A stretch of 40,452 bases of DNA from Bacteroidaceae bacterium (GTDB lineage: Bacteria > Bacteroidota > Bacteroidia > Bacteroidales > Bacteroidaceae), in the NCBI GenBank assembly GCA_017645305.1, contig JAGCPD010000034.1, positions 1-40,452 of the forward strand. The letters run 5' to 3'. The notes beneath the pieces are model-generated. The model had not been told where the DNA came from. It searched no databases and worked only from the letters and a program-made list of their open reading frames with translations. A program made the position numbers and the translations under genes. How positions within the stretch are numbered: position 1 is the stretch's first letter; each line of letters starts with the position of its first letter. Shown piece after piece: positions 1-7,402 of this stretch.

Positions 1-1488
1 GGTGCAACCCTGTTCAAGATGCTTACAGGTGTACGTCCACCAGAAGCATCAGATATATTGAATGACGGTTTCCCCTTCTATGAGCTTCAAGACAAGAATG
101 TATCCGACAGTCTGTCTGCATGTGTTGCGAAAGCTATGGCACCCCTTAAGAAAGACAGATATCAAACTGCTGAAGATTTTATTAATGCTCTCCAAAAAGC
201 AAGTTTGTTCGTTGATGAAGAAAAAATAAAGGTTAAATATAAAGAAAAACATAGATCAAAACAAAGGAACCCAAATCCTAAAGGTCCTGATTTTGTAACA
301 GGCAGAAGATATGATATTCTTAGACCACGTAAAGATACGGGGTTAGTGATGCTTGAATATTACCCAAGTTTCCGTTCCGGTGAAACGGAAAGAATCTATG
401 AAATATCAAGTCATAATTTCAGGTCCCTCGGGAAAGGGAAGATGTATGAAATTAGTATTTCACAAGACAATTTCAAGTGCTTCCTGACAGAATTGGAACA
501 ACTTAATATCAAGTTTTATCCAGAAATAACGGAAAGAGAGGAATATGGCACGGACAATAACAGAATAAAAATTACCCTTTTTGATAAGAATGGTAAAAAA
601 TATCAAACCTTACGGAAATATTCGTGGACGGACGAATATGGGGGAGGAGGAAATGGTAACCTGACAGAAACGCCTGAGGAATTATTTGAGAAAATTCTGA
701 AGATTCTGCCACATAGGCTTAAAACAGTTGATGAAACAGAGACGGAAGAAAACTCTCTGATGGTTCGCTCTGACACATCCCAGGTTTTTATCAGTTATTC
801 ACCTTGGTCTCTTGTTGTTCCCGGAGAAAACCCAGGTTCTTTTACAGCAACAGTATATTCCGATAATACAGTTAATCAATTGCCCAAAACTTCTGTTACA
901 GAAACAGGACATTATCAGGTTTCACTACCAAAAGATCAATTCAAGGCTTTCTTGAGATCGTTGGAAACACTTCAACTGAGGATTCGAGAAGAACAAAAAA
1001 ATGAAGAAGCCCCCACTGGCGAGCAGCCTGACAAGTTGAAAATTTTGTTATCTGATGGAAATAACCGTCTTTATCTCTGGCTTGACGGTTTGGGAAACGG
1101 TAATGTTGTCGGTAATATAGATGCTATAAAAAAACAGCTTATTCAGATAGTACCAGGATTGAATGGTTTTCTAAATAAGGGAACAAGTGGTGAGAACCAC
1201 TCCTCAAAACAAGGAGAAAAAGAAGAAACGGGGTGTGTAATTGCAACACTTGGTCTTTTGAGTATGGGACTGCATGCTTTTTACCCTTTAATTTGGTTAT
1301 GGACTTTATTAAGTGATTCTTTCAAATATCCAAATGTTGGTTCCTTATTATTATTGTGGGTTGTTGGAGTTATAGTTAGTGTAGTTGTAATTTCAAACAA
1401 AAAGAATAAAAACGCTAATGTGGATGTTATAGTTATGTGGATTCTTTTAGTTGTTGAGACTGCTATCATATATTTTATTAATTATTAA
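1..1488 (+). CDS. Membrane-anchored Ser/Thr protein kinase, 3' part (5' end outside window)
   Basis: The frame is open from base 1, so the gene starts upstream; only the last part of the kinase C-lobe is present. It reads GATLFKMLTGVRPP, followed by a segment ending DRYQTAEDFINAL, which matches kinase subdomains X-XI; the catalytic loop lies outside the window. After a basic linker come two related segments of about 120 residues (roughly 301-720 and 780-1170). Their best match is YEISISQDNFKCFLTELEQL against YQVSLPKDQFKAFLRSLETL, so this is an internal duplication. The C-terminus has about three hydrophobic helices (about 1230-1485), which suggests the kinase is tethered to the inner membrane by its tail. 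The coding sequence is visibly more A/T-rich than the genes downstream. It is followed by the EF-hand, caspase, FHA and PP2C genes on the same strand. Kinase identity is well supported; the role of the duplicated domain is unknown. Confidence 0.85.
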   Translation, partial: GATLFKMLTGVRPPEASDILNDGFPFYELQDKNVSDSLSACVAKAMAPLKKDRYQTAEDFINALQKASLFVDEEKIKVKYKEKHRSKQRNPNPKGPDFVTGRRYDILRPRKDTGLVMLEYYPSFRSGETERIYEISSHNFRSLGKGKMYEISISQDNFKCFLTELEQLNIKFYPEITEREEYGTDNNRIKITLFDKNGKKYQTLRKYSWTDEYGGGGNGNLTETPEELFEKILKILPHRLKTVDETETEENSLMVRSDTSQVFISYSPWSLVVPGENPGSFTATVYSDNTVNQLPKTSVTETGHYQVSLPKDQFKAFLRSLETLQLRIREEQKNEEAPTGEQPDKLKILLSDGNNRLYLWLDGLGNGNVVGNIDAIKKQLIQIVPGLNGFLNKGTSGENHSSKQGEKEETGCVIATLGLLSMGLHAFYPLIWLWTLLSDSFKYPNVGSLLLLWVVGVIVSVVVISNKKNKNANVDVIVMWILLVVETAIIYFINY

Positions 1489-1563
1489 AAGTCAAGGCCT
1501 GAACAGATAAAAAAATCATTTCATACATTAAACCCTATATTTCATGTAAGATGCGCCAAGAAG

Positions 1564-1595
1564 TTTGGTCAAATATAGAATCATCCGTACCTTTG
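1564..1595 (+). promoter_or_regulatory. Bacteroidetes-type promoter upstream of the EF-hand/caspase genes
   Basis: TTTG at 1564-1567 and TACCTTTG at 1588-1595 are separated by 20 bases, matching the sigma-ABfr consensus (-33 TTTG, -7 TAnnTTTG). The ATG at 1643 lies 47 bases further on. This suggests the four genes after the kinase can be transcribed independently of it. Confidence 0.75.
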
Positions 1596-1642
1596 CAACA
1601 GCAAACAAAACAAATATAATAAATCCTTTAATTATTTGCCTT

Positions 1643-2587
1643 ATGAAGACAACGAACGAAGAGACCATTTTAGAGCAGAATGGCATGGTAAACGAGGAAA
1701 CCCTTGTAGAAAACGCAGAAAAGAGCGAGGAGATTGCTCAGGAGCCCAAGACAAAGCAAAACAGGAGGTGGATGGATGCTGCCATCGGTGCAGGAAGCGG
1801 TGTGGCAGCAGGTATCATCGGTACGCTGTTCACCAGCGGAACCATTCCTTCAGCAGAAGATGGGCCGGAAACAGGTGACAACGAAGGGGAAAACGGAGTA
1901 ATTGACGACGGTCTGACAACCCCCGTAGTTACTGACGGCCATCTGGCCATTGCCCACAACGTGGACGATAGCATGTCGTTTGGCGAAGCCTTCCGTACAG
2001 CACATGATGAGGTAGGGCCTGGAGGAGTGTTTGAATGGCACGGCCAGCTCTACGGTACCTATACTGCTGCTGAGTGGAACAACCTGACCAGTGAAGAAAA
2101 ACTGGAATACAACAACCACCTGCGTGTGGTGGGTAAGCCTGACTATGCATCGAATGTTTCGCACCATCAGTCTCACGAACAGCATGTTGAGACGCATATA
2201 GAAGATGTTGCCGTTAATACAACCGAAACACATGACGGTGGTCAGCAGGAGGTGGAAGTTGTCGGCCATACACAGGATGTAGCCCAGACTGATGATGCAG
2301 AGGTGCAGGTGCTTGGCGTGGAATATATACAGTCAGAAGACGGTCAGGAAATGGCTATAGGCGGCATGTCCGTGAACGGACAGGAAATCTATGTGCTGGA
2401 TGCAGACAACGATGGAGTGGGCGATGTTGCTGTCATGGATGTGAACGGGAACGGCCAACTTGACGCGAATGAGATACAGGACCTTTCGGAACATCCTGTT
2501 GACATGTCCATTTTTGAAAATACTAATCAGGATGTCTGTGGCGGTATGAGTCCGGCAGAGCCTGATTATCTTCCGGAAAGTTTATAG
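1643..2587 (+). CDS. Glycine-zipper and EF-hand-motif protein, function unknown
   Basis: A 314-residue acidic protein. The ATG at 1643 was chosen because the frame upstream of it overlaps the promoter. Residues 1-44 are charged with no signal peptide. Residues 45-62 form a Gly/Ala-rich hydrophobic stretch (AAIGAGSGVAAGIIG) of glycine-zipper type. Residues 111-160 (from MSFGEAF through GGVFEW and GTYTAAEW) look like a compact conserved module that I believe recurs in Bacteroidetes proteins, but I cannot name it. Residues 253-277 contain two adjacent calcium-loop motifs: DADNDG and DVNGNGQLDANE, the second a canonical 12-residue EF-hand loop with D, N, N, Q and E in the ligand positions. The middle is rich in His, Gln and Glu. 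It sits between the kinase and the caspase and may be a membrane-inserted or phosphorylated partner; that role is inference. Confidence 0.7.
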   Translation: MKTTNEETILEQNGMVNEETLVENAEKSEEIAQEPKTKQNRRWMDAAIGAGSGVAAGIIGTLFTSGTIPSAEDGPETGDNEGENGVIDDGLTTPVVTDGHLAIAHNVDDSMSFGEAFRTAHDEVGPGGVFEWHGQLYGTYTAAEWNNLTSEEKLEYNNHLRVVGKPDYASNVSHHQSHEQHVETHIEDVAVNTTETHDGGQQEVEVVGHTQDVAQTDDAEVQVLGVEYIQSEDGQEMAIGGMSVNGQEIYVLDADNDGVGDVAVMDVNGNGQLDANEIQDLSEHPVDMSIFENTNQDVCGGMSPAEPDYLPESL

Positions 2588-2627
2588 TCCCGACATTTAC
2601 GTTATATTTACCTCAATACAGAAAGAC

Positions 2628-3350
2628 ATGAGAAGGATGCTATATTTGTGTATGGTCATAGGGTTGCTCCTTGTTAAAGCTGCTGCACTTGAAGCCCGTA
2701 TTTACGTGGTGGCTGTGGGCATAGCCAATTACAAGGAGAAACCCTTGCGTCTGCCCGTAAAGGATGCCAATGCCATGAAGTATGTATATGACAAGAACGG
2801 GGACACACAGTCAACGCTCATTACGGACGAGCACGCTACCAGGGATGCCATTCTACGACAGATACAGACCACCTTCTCGCAGGCAACGGAAAACGACATC
2901 GTAGTGCTGTTCTTCAGCGGACACGGCTACAAGGGAGGATTCTGTGCCTACGATGGTCTGCTCAGCTATATTGCCATACGAAAGGCGATGTCAACAAGCA
3001 AGTCGAAGAACAAAATGATCTTCGCCGATGCCTGTTATGCCGGTAACATGAGACAGAACAGAAGCAGCAACAACTCGCATAACGAAATGAAGAAGTCCAA
3101 TGTGATGCTTTTCCTTTCCTCGCGCAGTACAGAAACCTCCCTTGAGTCGCCACAAATGCCTAACGGCTATTTCACTGATGCCCTGCAAAGAGCCTTGCGC
3201 GGTGGGGCGGATGCCAACCGCGACCGTACCATTACGGCACGCGAACTGTTTAACTACGTAAGCAAGAAGGTAAGCACTGCCACAAGGGAGAAACAACACC
3301 CAGTGATGTGGGGGCGATTCCCCAATGACATGCCCGTGATAACTTGGTAA
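2628..3350 (+). CDS. Exported caspase-like (C14) cysteine protease
   Basis: A 240-residue protein with a short N-terminal hydrophobic segment (residues 4-20) compatible with a signal peptide or anchor. The caspase p20 pattern is clear: a VVAVGIANY strand, then VLFFSGHG with the catalytic His at 99, then KMIFADACYAG with the catalytic Cys at 136. Family members usually have DACHSG or DACYSG, so the dyad is intact. The C-terminal part contains YFTDALQRALRGGADANRDRTIT followed by an ARELFNYV helix, the usual p10-like end in bacterial orthocaspases. No extra domain is fused. Gene spacing (40 bases after the EF-hand gene, 65 before the FHA gene) fits an operon. Family knowledge predicts Arg/Lys specificity, but the substrate is not evident. 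An exported caspase beside cytoplasmic signalling genes is unusual. Confidence 0.88.
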   Translation: MRRMLYLCMVIGLLLVKAAALEARIYVVAVGIANYKEKPLRLPVKDANAMKYVYDKNGDTQSTLITDEHATRDAILRQIQTTFSQATENDIVVLFFSGHGYKGGFCAYDGLLSYIAIRKAMSTSKSKNKMIFADACYAGNMRQNRSSNNSHNEMKKSNVMLFLSSRSTETSLESPQMPNGYFTDALQRALRGGADANRDRTITARELFNYVSKKVSTATREKQHPVMWGRFPNDMPVITW

Positions 3351-3415
3351 GAAGCATCACCTACATCCCCATTCCGTGAGAGAGAGGGGAGAAATGAAAA
3401 GAAAAACAGAAGACT

Positions 3416-4024
3416 ATGAATGATATTCTAAAAATCAAGTGCCCGGGATGCGGTACTATTCTACAAATCAAGAATCAGCCTGATATAGAAGACAAGTCTG
3501 TCACATGTCCTACATGCAAGCTGAAATCTAAGATTGGAGCATGTGAGAGAATTGATGACCAAAAGGATGATGACAGGACACAATATAACCATAAGCAAGA
3601 AAGCAGCAGCGAAGACACGATATTAGGGCTGGACTCAGTCATTGCTATTGGAAGACTTATAAACACACAGACAGGAAGCACACATCCACTTAGACTTGGC
3701 AGGAATACGATAGGACGAAAGATTTCTGATCCCCTGCCTACCGTGACGATAGCCATAGAGGAAACAAAGACACAGAGGACCATGAGCCGCGAACACGCCA
3801 TCATAGAGGTGACACGACTGAGCAACGGTTCCTACCGCCATTTCCTGTATAACTGGAAAGGAAAGAACGGCACCTGTGTTGACGGAATGCCTGTTGCAGA
3901 AGGTGAGCGGGTAGTGCTGACTCATGGACAGTGTATCACACTGGGAAAGGTTTCCCTTCGTTTCGAGATTGTCAATAGACCAACGGGGGATCGAGAATAT
4001 TTCAAAAGAGATTATGACACATAA
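3416..4024 (+). CDS. Zinc-ribbon plus FHA-domain phosphothreonine-binding protein
   Basis: A 202-residue soluble protein. Residues 9-34 contain CPGCG and CPTC, so Cys 9, 12, 31 and 34 form a zinc ribbon of the zinc-ribbon/MJ0042-like type. A polar, Asp/Ser-rich linker (about 45-75) follows. Residues 78-186 are an FHA domain with the expected landmarks: LGRNTIGR (Gly95-Arg96), SREHAII (Ser124, Arg125, His127) and NGT (Asn151-Gly152-Thr153), with a final strand around ITLGKVSLRFEI. FHA domains bind phosphothreonine peptides, so this protein probably reads targets of the adjacent kinase, and the PP2C gene 29 bases downstream would erase them. No membrane segment or signal peptide is seen, so it should be cytoplasmic. 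Domain assignment is strong; the partner assignment is inferred from context. Confidence 0.88.
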   Translation: MNDILKIKCPGCGTILQIKNQPDIEDKSVTCPTCKLKSKIGACERIDDQKDDDRTQYNHKQESSSEDTILGLDSVIAIGRLINTQTGSTHPLRLGRNTIGRKISDPLPTVTIAIEETKTQRTMSREHAIIEVTRLSNGSYRHFLYNWKGKNGTCVDGMPVAEGERVVLTHGQCITLGKVSLRFEIVNRPTGDREYFKRDYDT

Positions 4025-4053
4025 CAGAACCTTATACAAGGAAAGGATATAAT

Positions 4054-5079
4054 ATGGAATACAAGATCAAAGTCCTGTCTATCTATGAAAAAGGACACTA
4101 TCGCGACACACAGGAAGACAGTATCTTTCCACAGAGTGGAGATTTCACAGCTGACGACCGACTGTTCATGGTGTGCGACGGCATGGGAGGGCACGAAGCC
4201 GGCGAAGTGGCAAGTCAGGCCGTATGCGAGGCCATGAGCCGTGTTATCCAGGAATTGGCACCGGCAGAAGAGGTTCTCACAGACGAGATTCTCAGTAAGG
4301 CACTGACAGAAGCTTATGATTTATTGGATGAACGTGACCCCAATCCAGAATCCGCTAAAAAGATGGGCACCACCATGACGCTTTTGAAGCTGCACCGCGA
4401 TGGTGCCACCATCGCCCATATCGGTGACAGCCGGGTCTATCAATTCCGTCCGGATGAAGACGGCAATATGCAGGTGGTACACAAGACAGTTGACCATTCT
4501 CTTGTGAACGATTTGCTGAAGGTGAACGAACTGACACCGGAAGAGGCAGAGAACTTTCCACGAAAGAATGTCATCACACGCGCCATGCAGTCACATCTGG
4601 AACGCAGACCAAAAGCCGATGTCTCGCATATAGAGGATGTAAGGACAGGTGACTATTTCCTACTATGCTCAGACGGTATGCTGGAGCACACTTCAGACCA
4701 GAATCTTTGTTACATGATTGGAATGCCGGAGACTGATGATGAAAAGAAAATCAAGATGCTCAAGGACACAACAGAGGACAACAAAGATAATCATTCGGCA
4801 TATCTTATTCATATTTTAGATGCAGAAGACTGTACCCAGACGATTCCAGTCAAAAATGATGAGCCTCAAATACAGACTACATCTCAAAAGCCAACAGTTG
4901 TGCAATCGGGAAAAAACGGTTTGTTCCTCCGCTACATTATAGCTGCAGTTACCGCTCTTTTGGTTATTATTGGAGCATGTATATATGCAACTAAGTATAA
5001 AAAGAACGATAAGCAGGCAAAGCCGGAAAAGAAAGAGCGTATAAATACTATTCCGTCTAAAGATACGAACAAAAATTAA
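4054..5079 (+). CDS. PP2C-family Ser/Thr phosphatase with C-terminal membrane anchor
   Basis: A 341-residue protein. The N-terminal 250 residues carry PP2C metal-binding motifs: YRDTQEDS near residue 17, VCDGMGGHEAG with Asp42 and Gly43, GTTMTLL, HIGDSRVYQF, LLCSDGMLEH, and a late DNKDN segment. A single transmembrane helix (about residues 288-310, IIAAVTALLVIIGACIYAT) is followed by a short Lys-rich tail. The catalytic domain should therefore face the cytoplasm, as in PrpC/PstP-type phosphatases that oppose membrane kinases. It is the last gene of the block. Its TAA shares bases with the stop codon of the convergent S4-domain gene. The distal 250 bases become A-rich like the kinase gene, unlike the catalytic part. 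Confidence 0.92.
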   Translation: MEYKIKVLSIYEKGHYRDTQEDSIFPQSGDFTADDRLFMVCDGMGGHEAGEVASQAVCEAMSRVIQELAPAEEVLTDEILSKALTEAYDLLDERDPNPESAKKMGTTMTLLKLHRDGATIAHIGDSRVYQFRPDEDGNMQVVHKTVDHSLVNDLLKVNELTPEEAENFPRKNVITRAMQSHLERRPKADVSHIEDVRTGDYFLLCSDGMLEHTSDQNLCYMIGMPETDDEKKIKMLKDTTEDNKDNHSAYLIHILDAEDCTQTIPVKNDEPQIQTTSQKPTVVQSGKNGLFLRYIIAAVTALLVIIGACIYATKYKKNDKQAKPEKKERINTIPSKDTNKN

Positions 5080-5480
5080 TCGAAGTCGGCAAAGAATTCC
5101 GGAACTTCATTTTGAAACTCTTCGAGTGATCTGCGGTCTTTTTTTGTGGGTCGGCCGGTTCCCTTGGCACGATTTACGAACCCGCTTATTTTGTTCATCT
5201 CTAGGATTTCATATTGTTCAGGTGCGGTGATATTTTCAAGTATCTCGGGGATGAGTTTAGCGCCTACGCGTTTCTCTATGGCCTGCAGAACGCGGAAGGA
5301 GTAGGTTATTGGCGGCTTGCGCACATCTATAACATCACCTTCTTTAATCATCCTGCTTGCCTTAACAGGAGTTCCTTTCAGGCTAACCTGTCCTTTCTTG
5401 CAGGCTGCGGCAGCAATGGTGCGCGTCTTGAAGATGCGGGCTGCCCATAGCCATTTGTCTATTCGTGCCTCGGTACTCAT
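5076..5480 (-). CDS. hslR: S4-domain RNA-binding protein (Hsp15/HslR family)
   Basis: A 134-residue protein that begins [16 protein letters not shown], the hallmark S4 RNA-binding motif of the Hsp15 family, followed by the [24 protein letters not shown] strands. In Escherichia coli, Hsp15 binds stalled 50S subunits that still carry peptidyl-tRNA. Here the ATG overlaps the stop codon of pth (ATGA, 5477-5480), so the two are translationally coupled. The pairing makes sense: Pth releases peptidyl-tRNA and Hsp15 rescues the blocked large subunit. The C-terminal tail (about 95-134) is basic then acidic, ending in [10 protein letters not shown]. The stop codon converges on and overlaps that of the PP2C gene, with no room for a terminator. 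Confidence 0.9.
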   Translation of the reverse strand: MSTEARIDKWLWAARIFKTRTIAAAACKKGQVSLKGTPVKASRMIKEGDVIDVRKPPITYSFRVLQAIEKRVGAKLIPEILENITAPEQYEILEMNKISGFVNRAKGTGRPTKKDRRSLEEFQNEVPEFFADFD

Positions 5481-6118
5481 TTGTTGTTGTAATTACACAT
5501 GGCAAACTGCATCCCGCTGAGGGCAAATGCTTTAATGGCATCAGCGCAAACAGGTGTTTTCTTTTCTATGATACTTTCATCTTCAGAACTGAAGCGGCCA
5601 AGGACGAAGCCAATCTGAGCACCCTTTGGGAACTCATTGCCAATGCCAAACTTCAGACGGTTGTATCCTTCTGTTCCCAGCATTTGGGCTATGTGCTTGA
5701 GACCATTATGACCACCTGCACTGCCATTCTGCTTGAGACGGATGGTACCTACGGGCAGGCTTAAGTCATCAACCACAACAAGGAGGTTCTGTAGCTCAAT
5801 CTTTTCTTGCTGCATCCAATAACGCACGGCATTGCCAGAAAGGTTCATATATGTACTGGGCTTGAGCAGGATAAGTTGTGCGTTTTTGACACGCATTCGG
5901 GCAACGAAGCCATAGCGCTTGTCTTCCCACTGGGCATTAGCCGATTGGGCAAGTGCATCAACAATACGGAAACCTATATTATGGCGCGTTCCTACATATT
6001 CAGGACCTATATTGCCCAGTCCAACAATCAGGTATTTCATAACGGGTGTCTTTTCTGCGGCCTCTTTTCTGGCTTTAGAGGGGAATAGGAGGGAGAGAAA
6101 GTGTTTTATTAGTTTCAT
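5477..6118 (-). CDS. pth: Peptidyl-tRNA hydrolase
   Basis: This enzyme cleaves peptidyl-tRNA released from ribosomes. The core begins [15 protein letters not shown] and contains GTRHNIGF (catalytic His), [10 protein letters not shown] and [11 protein letters not shown], all diagnostic of bacterial Pth. Counting from the ATG at 6118 gives 213 residues with a 26-residue basic extension. Counting from the internal ATG at 6040 gives 187, the usual family length. No TAnnTTTG promoter is seen between 6040 and 6130, so transcription probably reads through the rplY terminator at 6134-6158. I kept the longer frame but regard the 6040 start as equally likely. The next gene, hslR, overlaps by four bases. 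Confidence 0.93.
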   Translation of the reverse strand: MKLIKHFLSLLFPSKARKEAAEKTPVMKYLIVGLGNIGPEYVGTRHNIGFRIVDALAQSANAQWEDKRYGFVARMRVKNAQLILLKPSTYMNLSGNAVRYWMQQEKIELQNLLVVVDDLSLPVGTIRLKQNGSAGGHNGLKHIAQMLGTEGYNRLKFGIGNEFPKGAQIGFVLGRFSSEDESIIEKKTPVCADAIKAFALSGMQFAMCNYNNK

Positions 6119-6133
6119 CTGTCTTTAAAAATA

Positions 6134-6158
6134 AAAGGCGGCATGATGTGCCGCCTTT
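6134..6158 (-). terminator. Intrinsic terminator after rplY
   Basis: A perfect 10-bp inverted repeat, AAAGGCGGCA and TGCCGCCTTT, with a 5-base loop. On the minus strand it is followed by TATTTTT. It begins about 20 bases past the rplY stop codon and lies between rplY and pth, so it may attenuate rather than fully block pth. Confidence 0.85.
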
Positions 6159-6177
6159 ATGATGCTATGGTAATGGC

Positions 6178-6774
6178 TTATTCCTGAGCCTTGGCAGCAG
6201 CACTCATAGCGCTACGTGTCATCTTAACCTGGCATACTACAACACTGGGGCTGGTAACAAGTTCCAGACCTTCGAAGTTCAACTCACCTACCTTGATGGT
6301 TTTACCCAAACCGAGGTTGGTAACGTCGATGTTCAACTTCTCGGGGATTGCGGTGTAAGGAGCCTTAACCTTGAGCTTACGTACACTTGCAGCCAGTTTA
6401 CCACCAGCCTTAACACCTTCTGCCAAACCGTTCAGTTTGATGGGCACTTCCATGATGATAGGTTTGGTCTCTGTAACCTCATAGAAGTCAACGTGCAGCA
6501 GTGCGTCTGTTACTGGATGGAACTGAAGTTCTTTCATGATAGCGATGCACTCCTTACCGTCAATGTTGAGGTTTACACTGTAAATCTCGGGAGTGTAAAC
6601 AAGCTTGCGCAGTTCTTCCTGAGTAGCGCTGAAGCTTACTGCTACGGGCAGACCCTTCTCGTCCTTAACCTCACCATAGAGGTTGCAGGGAACGGCACCA
6701 GCCTTACGAATGTCACGACTTGCCTTCTTGCCTGTGGCAGGGCGGGCAGTACCTTTTACGACAATACTTTTCAT
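6178..6774 (-). CDS. rplY: 50S ribosomal protein L25 (CTC form)
   Basis: A 198-residue protein of the long L25/CTC type. Residues 1-95 are the L25 5S-rRNA-binding domain (KGTARPATGKKASRDIRKAG, then VPCNLYGE, and HVDFYEV near its end). Residues 100-190 form the TL5/CTC C-terminal beta domain (VPIKLNGLAEGVKAGG, with TNLGLGKTIKVGEL). It binds 5S rRNA in the large subunit. The gene has its own promoter-like -7 element about 80 bases upstream and a strong terminator downstream, so it is probably mainly monocistronic. Codon use is that of a highly expressed gene, typical for a ribosomal protein. Confidence 0.96.
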   Translation of the reverse strand: MKSIVVKGTARPATGKKASRDIRKAGAVPCNLYGEVKDEKGLPVAVSFSATQEELRKLVYTPEIYSVNLNIDGKECIAIMKELQFHPVTDALLHVDFYEVTETKPIIMEVPIKLNGLAEGVKAGGKLAASVRKLKVKAPYTAIPEKLNIDVTNLGLGKTIKVGELNFEGLELVTSPSVVVCQVKMTRSAMSAAAKAQE

Positions 6775-6852
6775 TGTTTTTTTGTTTTTGTGTTACTCTA
6801 AATTAAGTTTAATTATGCTTAATTCGCCATCACACGGCTTCAAAAGCGGCTG

Positions 6853-6860
6853 CAAAGGTA
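6853..6860 (-). promoter_or_regulatory. Promoter -7 element for rplY
   Basis: On the minus strand this reads TACCTTTG, a perfect TAnnTTTG element 79 bases before the rplY ATG. No clear TTTG lies at the -33 position, so the assignment rests on the -7 box and the location. Confidence 0.55.
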
Positions 6861-6939
6861 TAAAATAATTTCGAATTACCAATTAAGAATAATGAATTAT
6901 TTTTTCCTGCAATATGCTTTTTGTATTTTTGTGGTGAAC

Positions 6940-7275
6940 TCAGAAGTCTAAATCTATGTTAATTTCTCCTTCTTTTGGGGTTCTTTGTTCTGCCGCTCCC
7001 TGTTGGCTATTGATATAGTTGATAGCCTCGGTCAAACTTTCCTGAAATTTCTGGAAATCTTCCTTGAAGAGAAATATCTTGTGTTTCTCATAATTGTACT
7101 GGGGCATTTCCGTAGTGCCGGAAACAAGTTTCTTGCTCTCGGTAATGCTGAGGTACATCTCCTCTTTCTTGTTCATCTTAACATCTACATAATAGATACG
7201 TTGTCCTGCCTTGACTGCTTTGGAAAACAGGATGTTGCTTTCGCTCTCGGTTTGCGTTCTTTTATTTGATTCCAT
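6940..7275 (-). CDS. DUF3276 / PUR-family nucleic-acid-binding protein
   Basis: A 111-residue protein. The core ILFSKAVKAGQRIYYVDVKMNK followed by LSITESKKL and KHKIFLFKEDFQKFQESL matches the PUR-domain pattern of the Bacteroidetes DUF3276 family, whose members bind single-stranded nucleic acid. The C-terminus is acidic (EGEINIDLDF), reminiscent of tails on single-strand-binding proteins. No signal peptide is seen. It is divergent from nusB; the 127 bases between them hold TATATTTG (7281-7288 read on the minus strand) immediately before its ATG and the nusB promoter on the other strand. Family assignment is by motif memory; the cellular role is unknown. Confidence 0.85.
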   Translation of the reverse strand: MESNKRTQTESESNILFSKAVKAGQRIYYVDVKMNKKEEMYLSITESKKLVSGTTEMPQYNYEKHKIFLFKEDFQKFQESLTEAINYINSQQGAAEQRTPKEGEINIDLDF

Positions 7276-7346
7276 TTTTGCAAATATATAAATTTGTGCT
7301 CAAAATTCTTCATATTTTCTTTATCTTCCAAAAAAAATGGAGAAAA

Positions 7347-7378
7347 ATTGCCTATATGGGGCAAAATGAGTAATTTTG
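7347..7378 (+). promoter_or_regulatory. Promoter for the nusB gene set
   Basis: ATTG at 7347-7350, 20 bases, then TAATTTTG at 7371-7378. This fits the Bacteroidetes consensus with one -33 mismatch. It argues for the ATG at 7403 as the nusB start, because a TTG start at 7376 would lie within the -7 box. Confidence 0.6.
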
Positions 7379-7402
7379 TACCCTCATTTTAAGTATAAAG
7401 GT

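Noticed and set aside
1643..2587. Cellulosomal dockerin
   Set aside because: Calcium loops are present, but the paired 22-residue dockerin repeats, signal peptide and glycosidase partner are missing.
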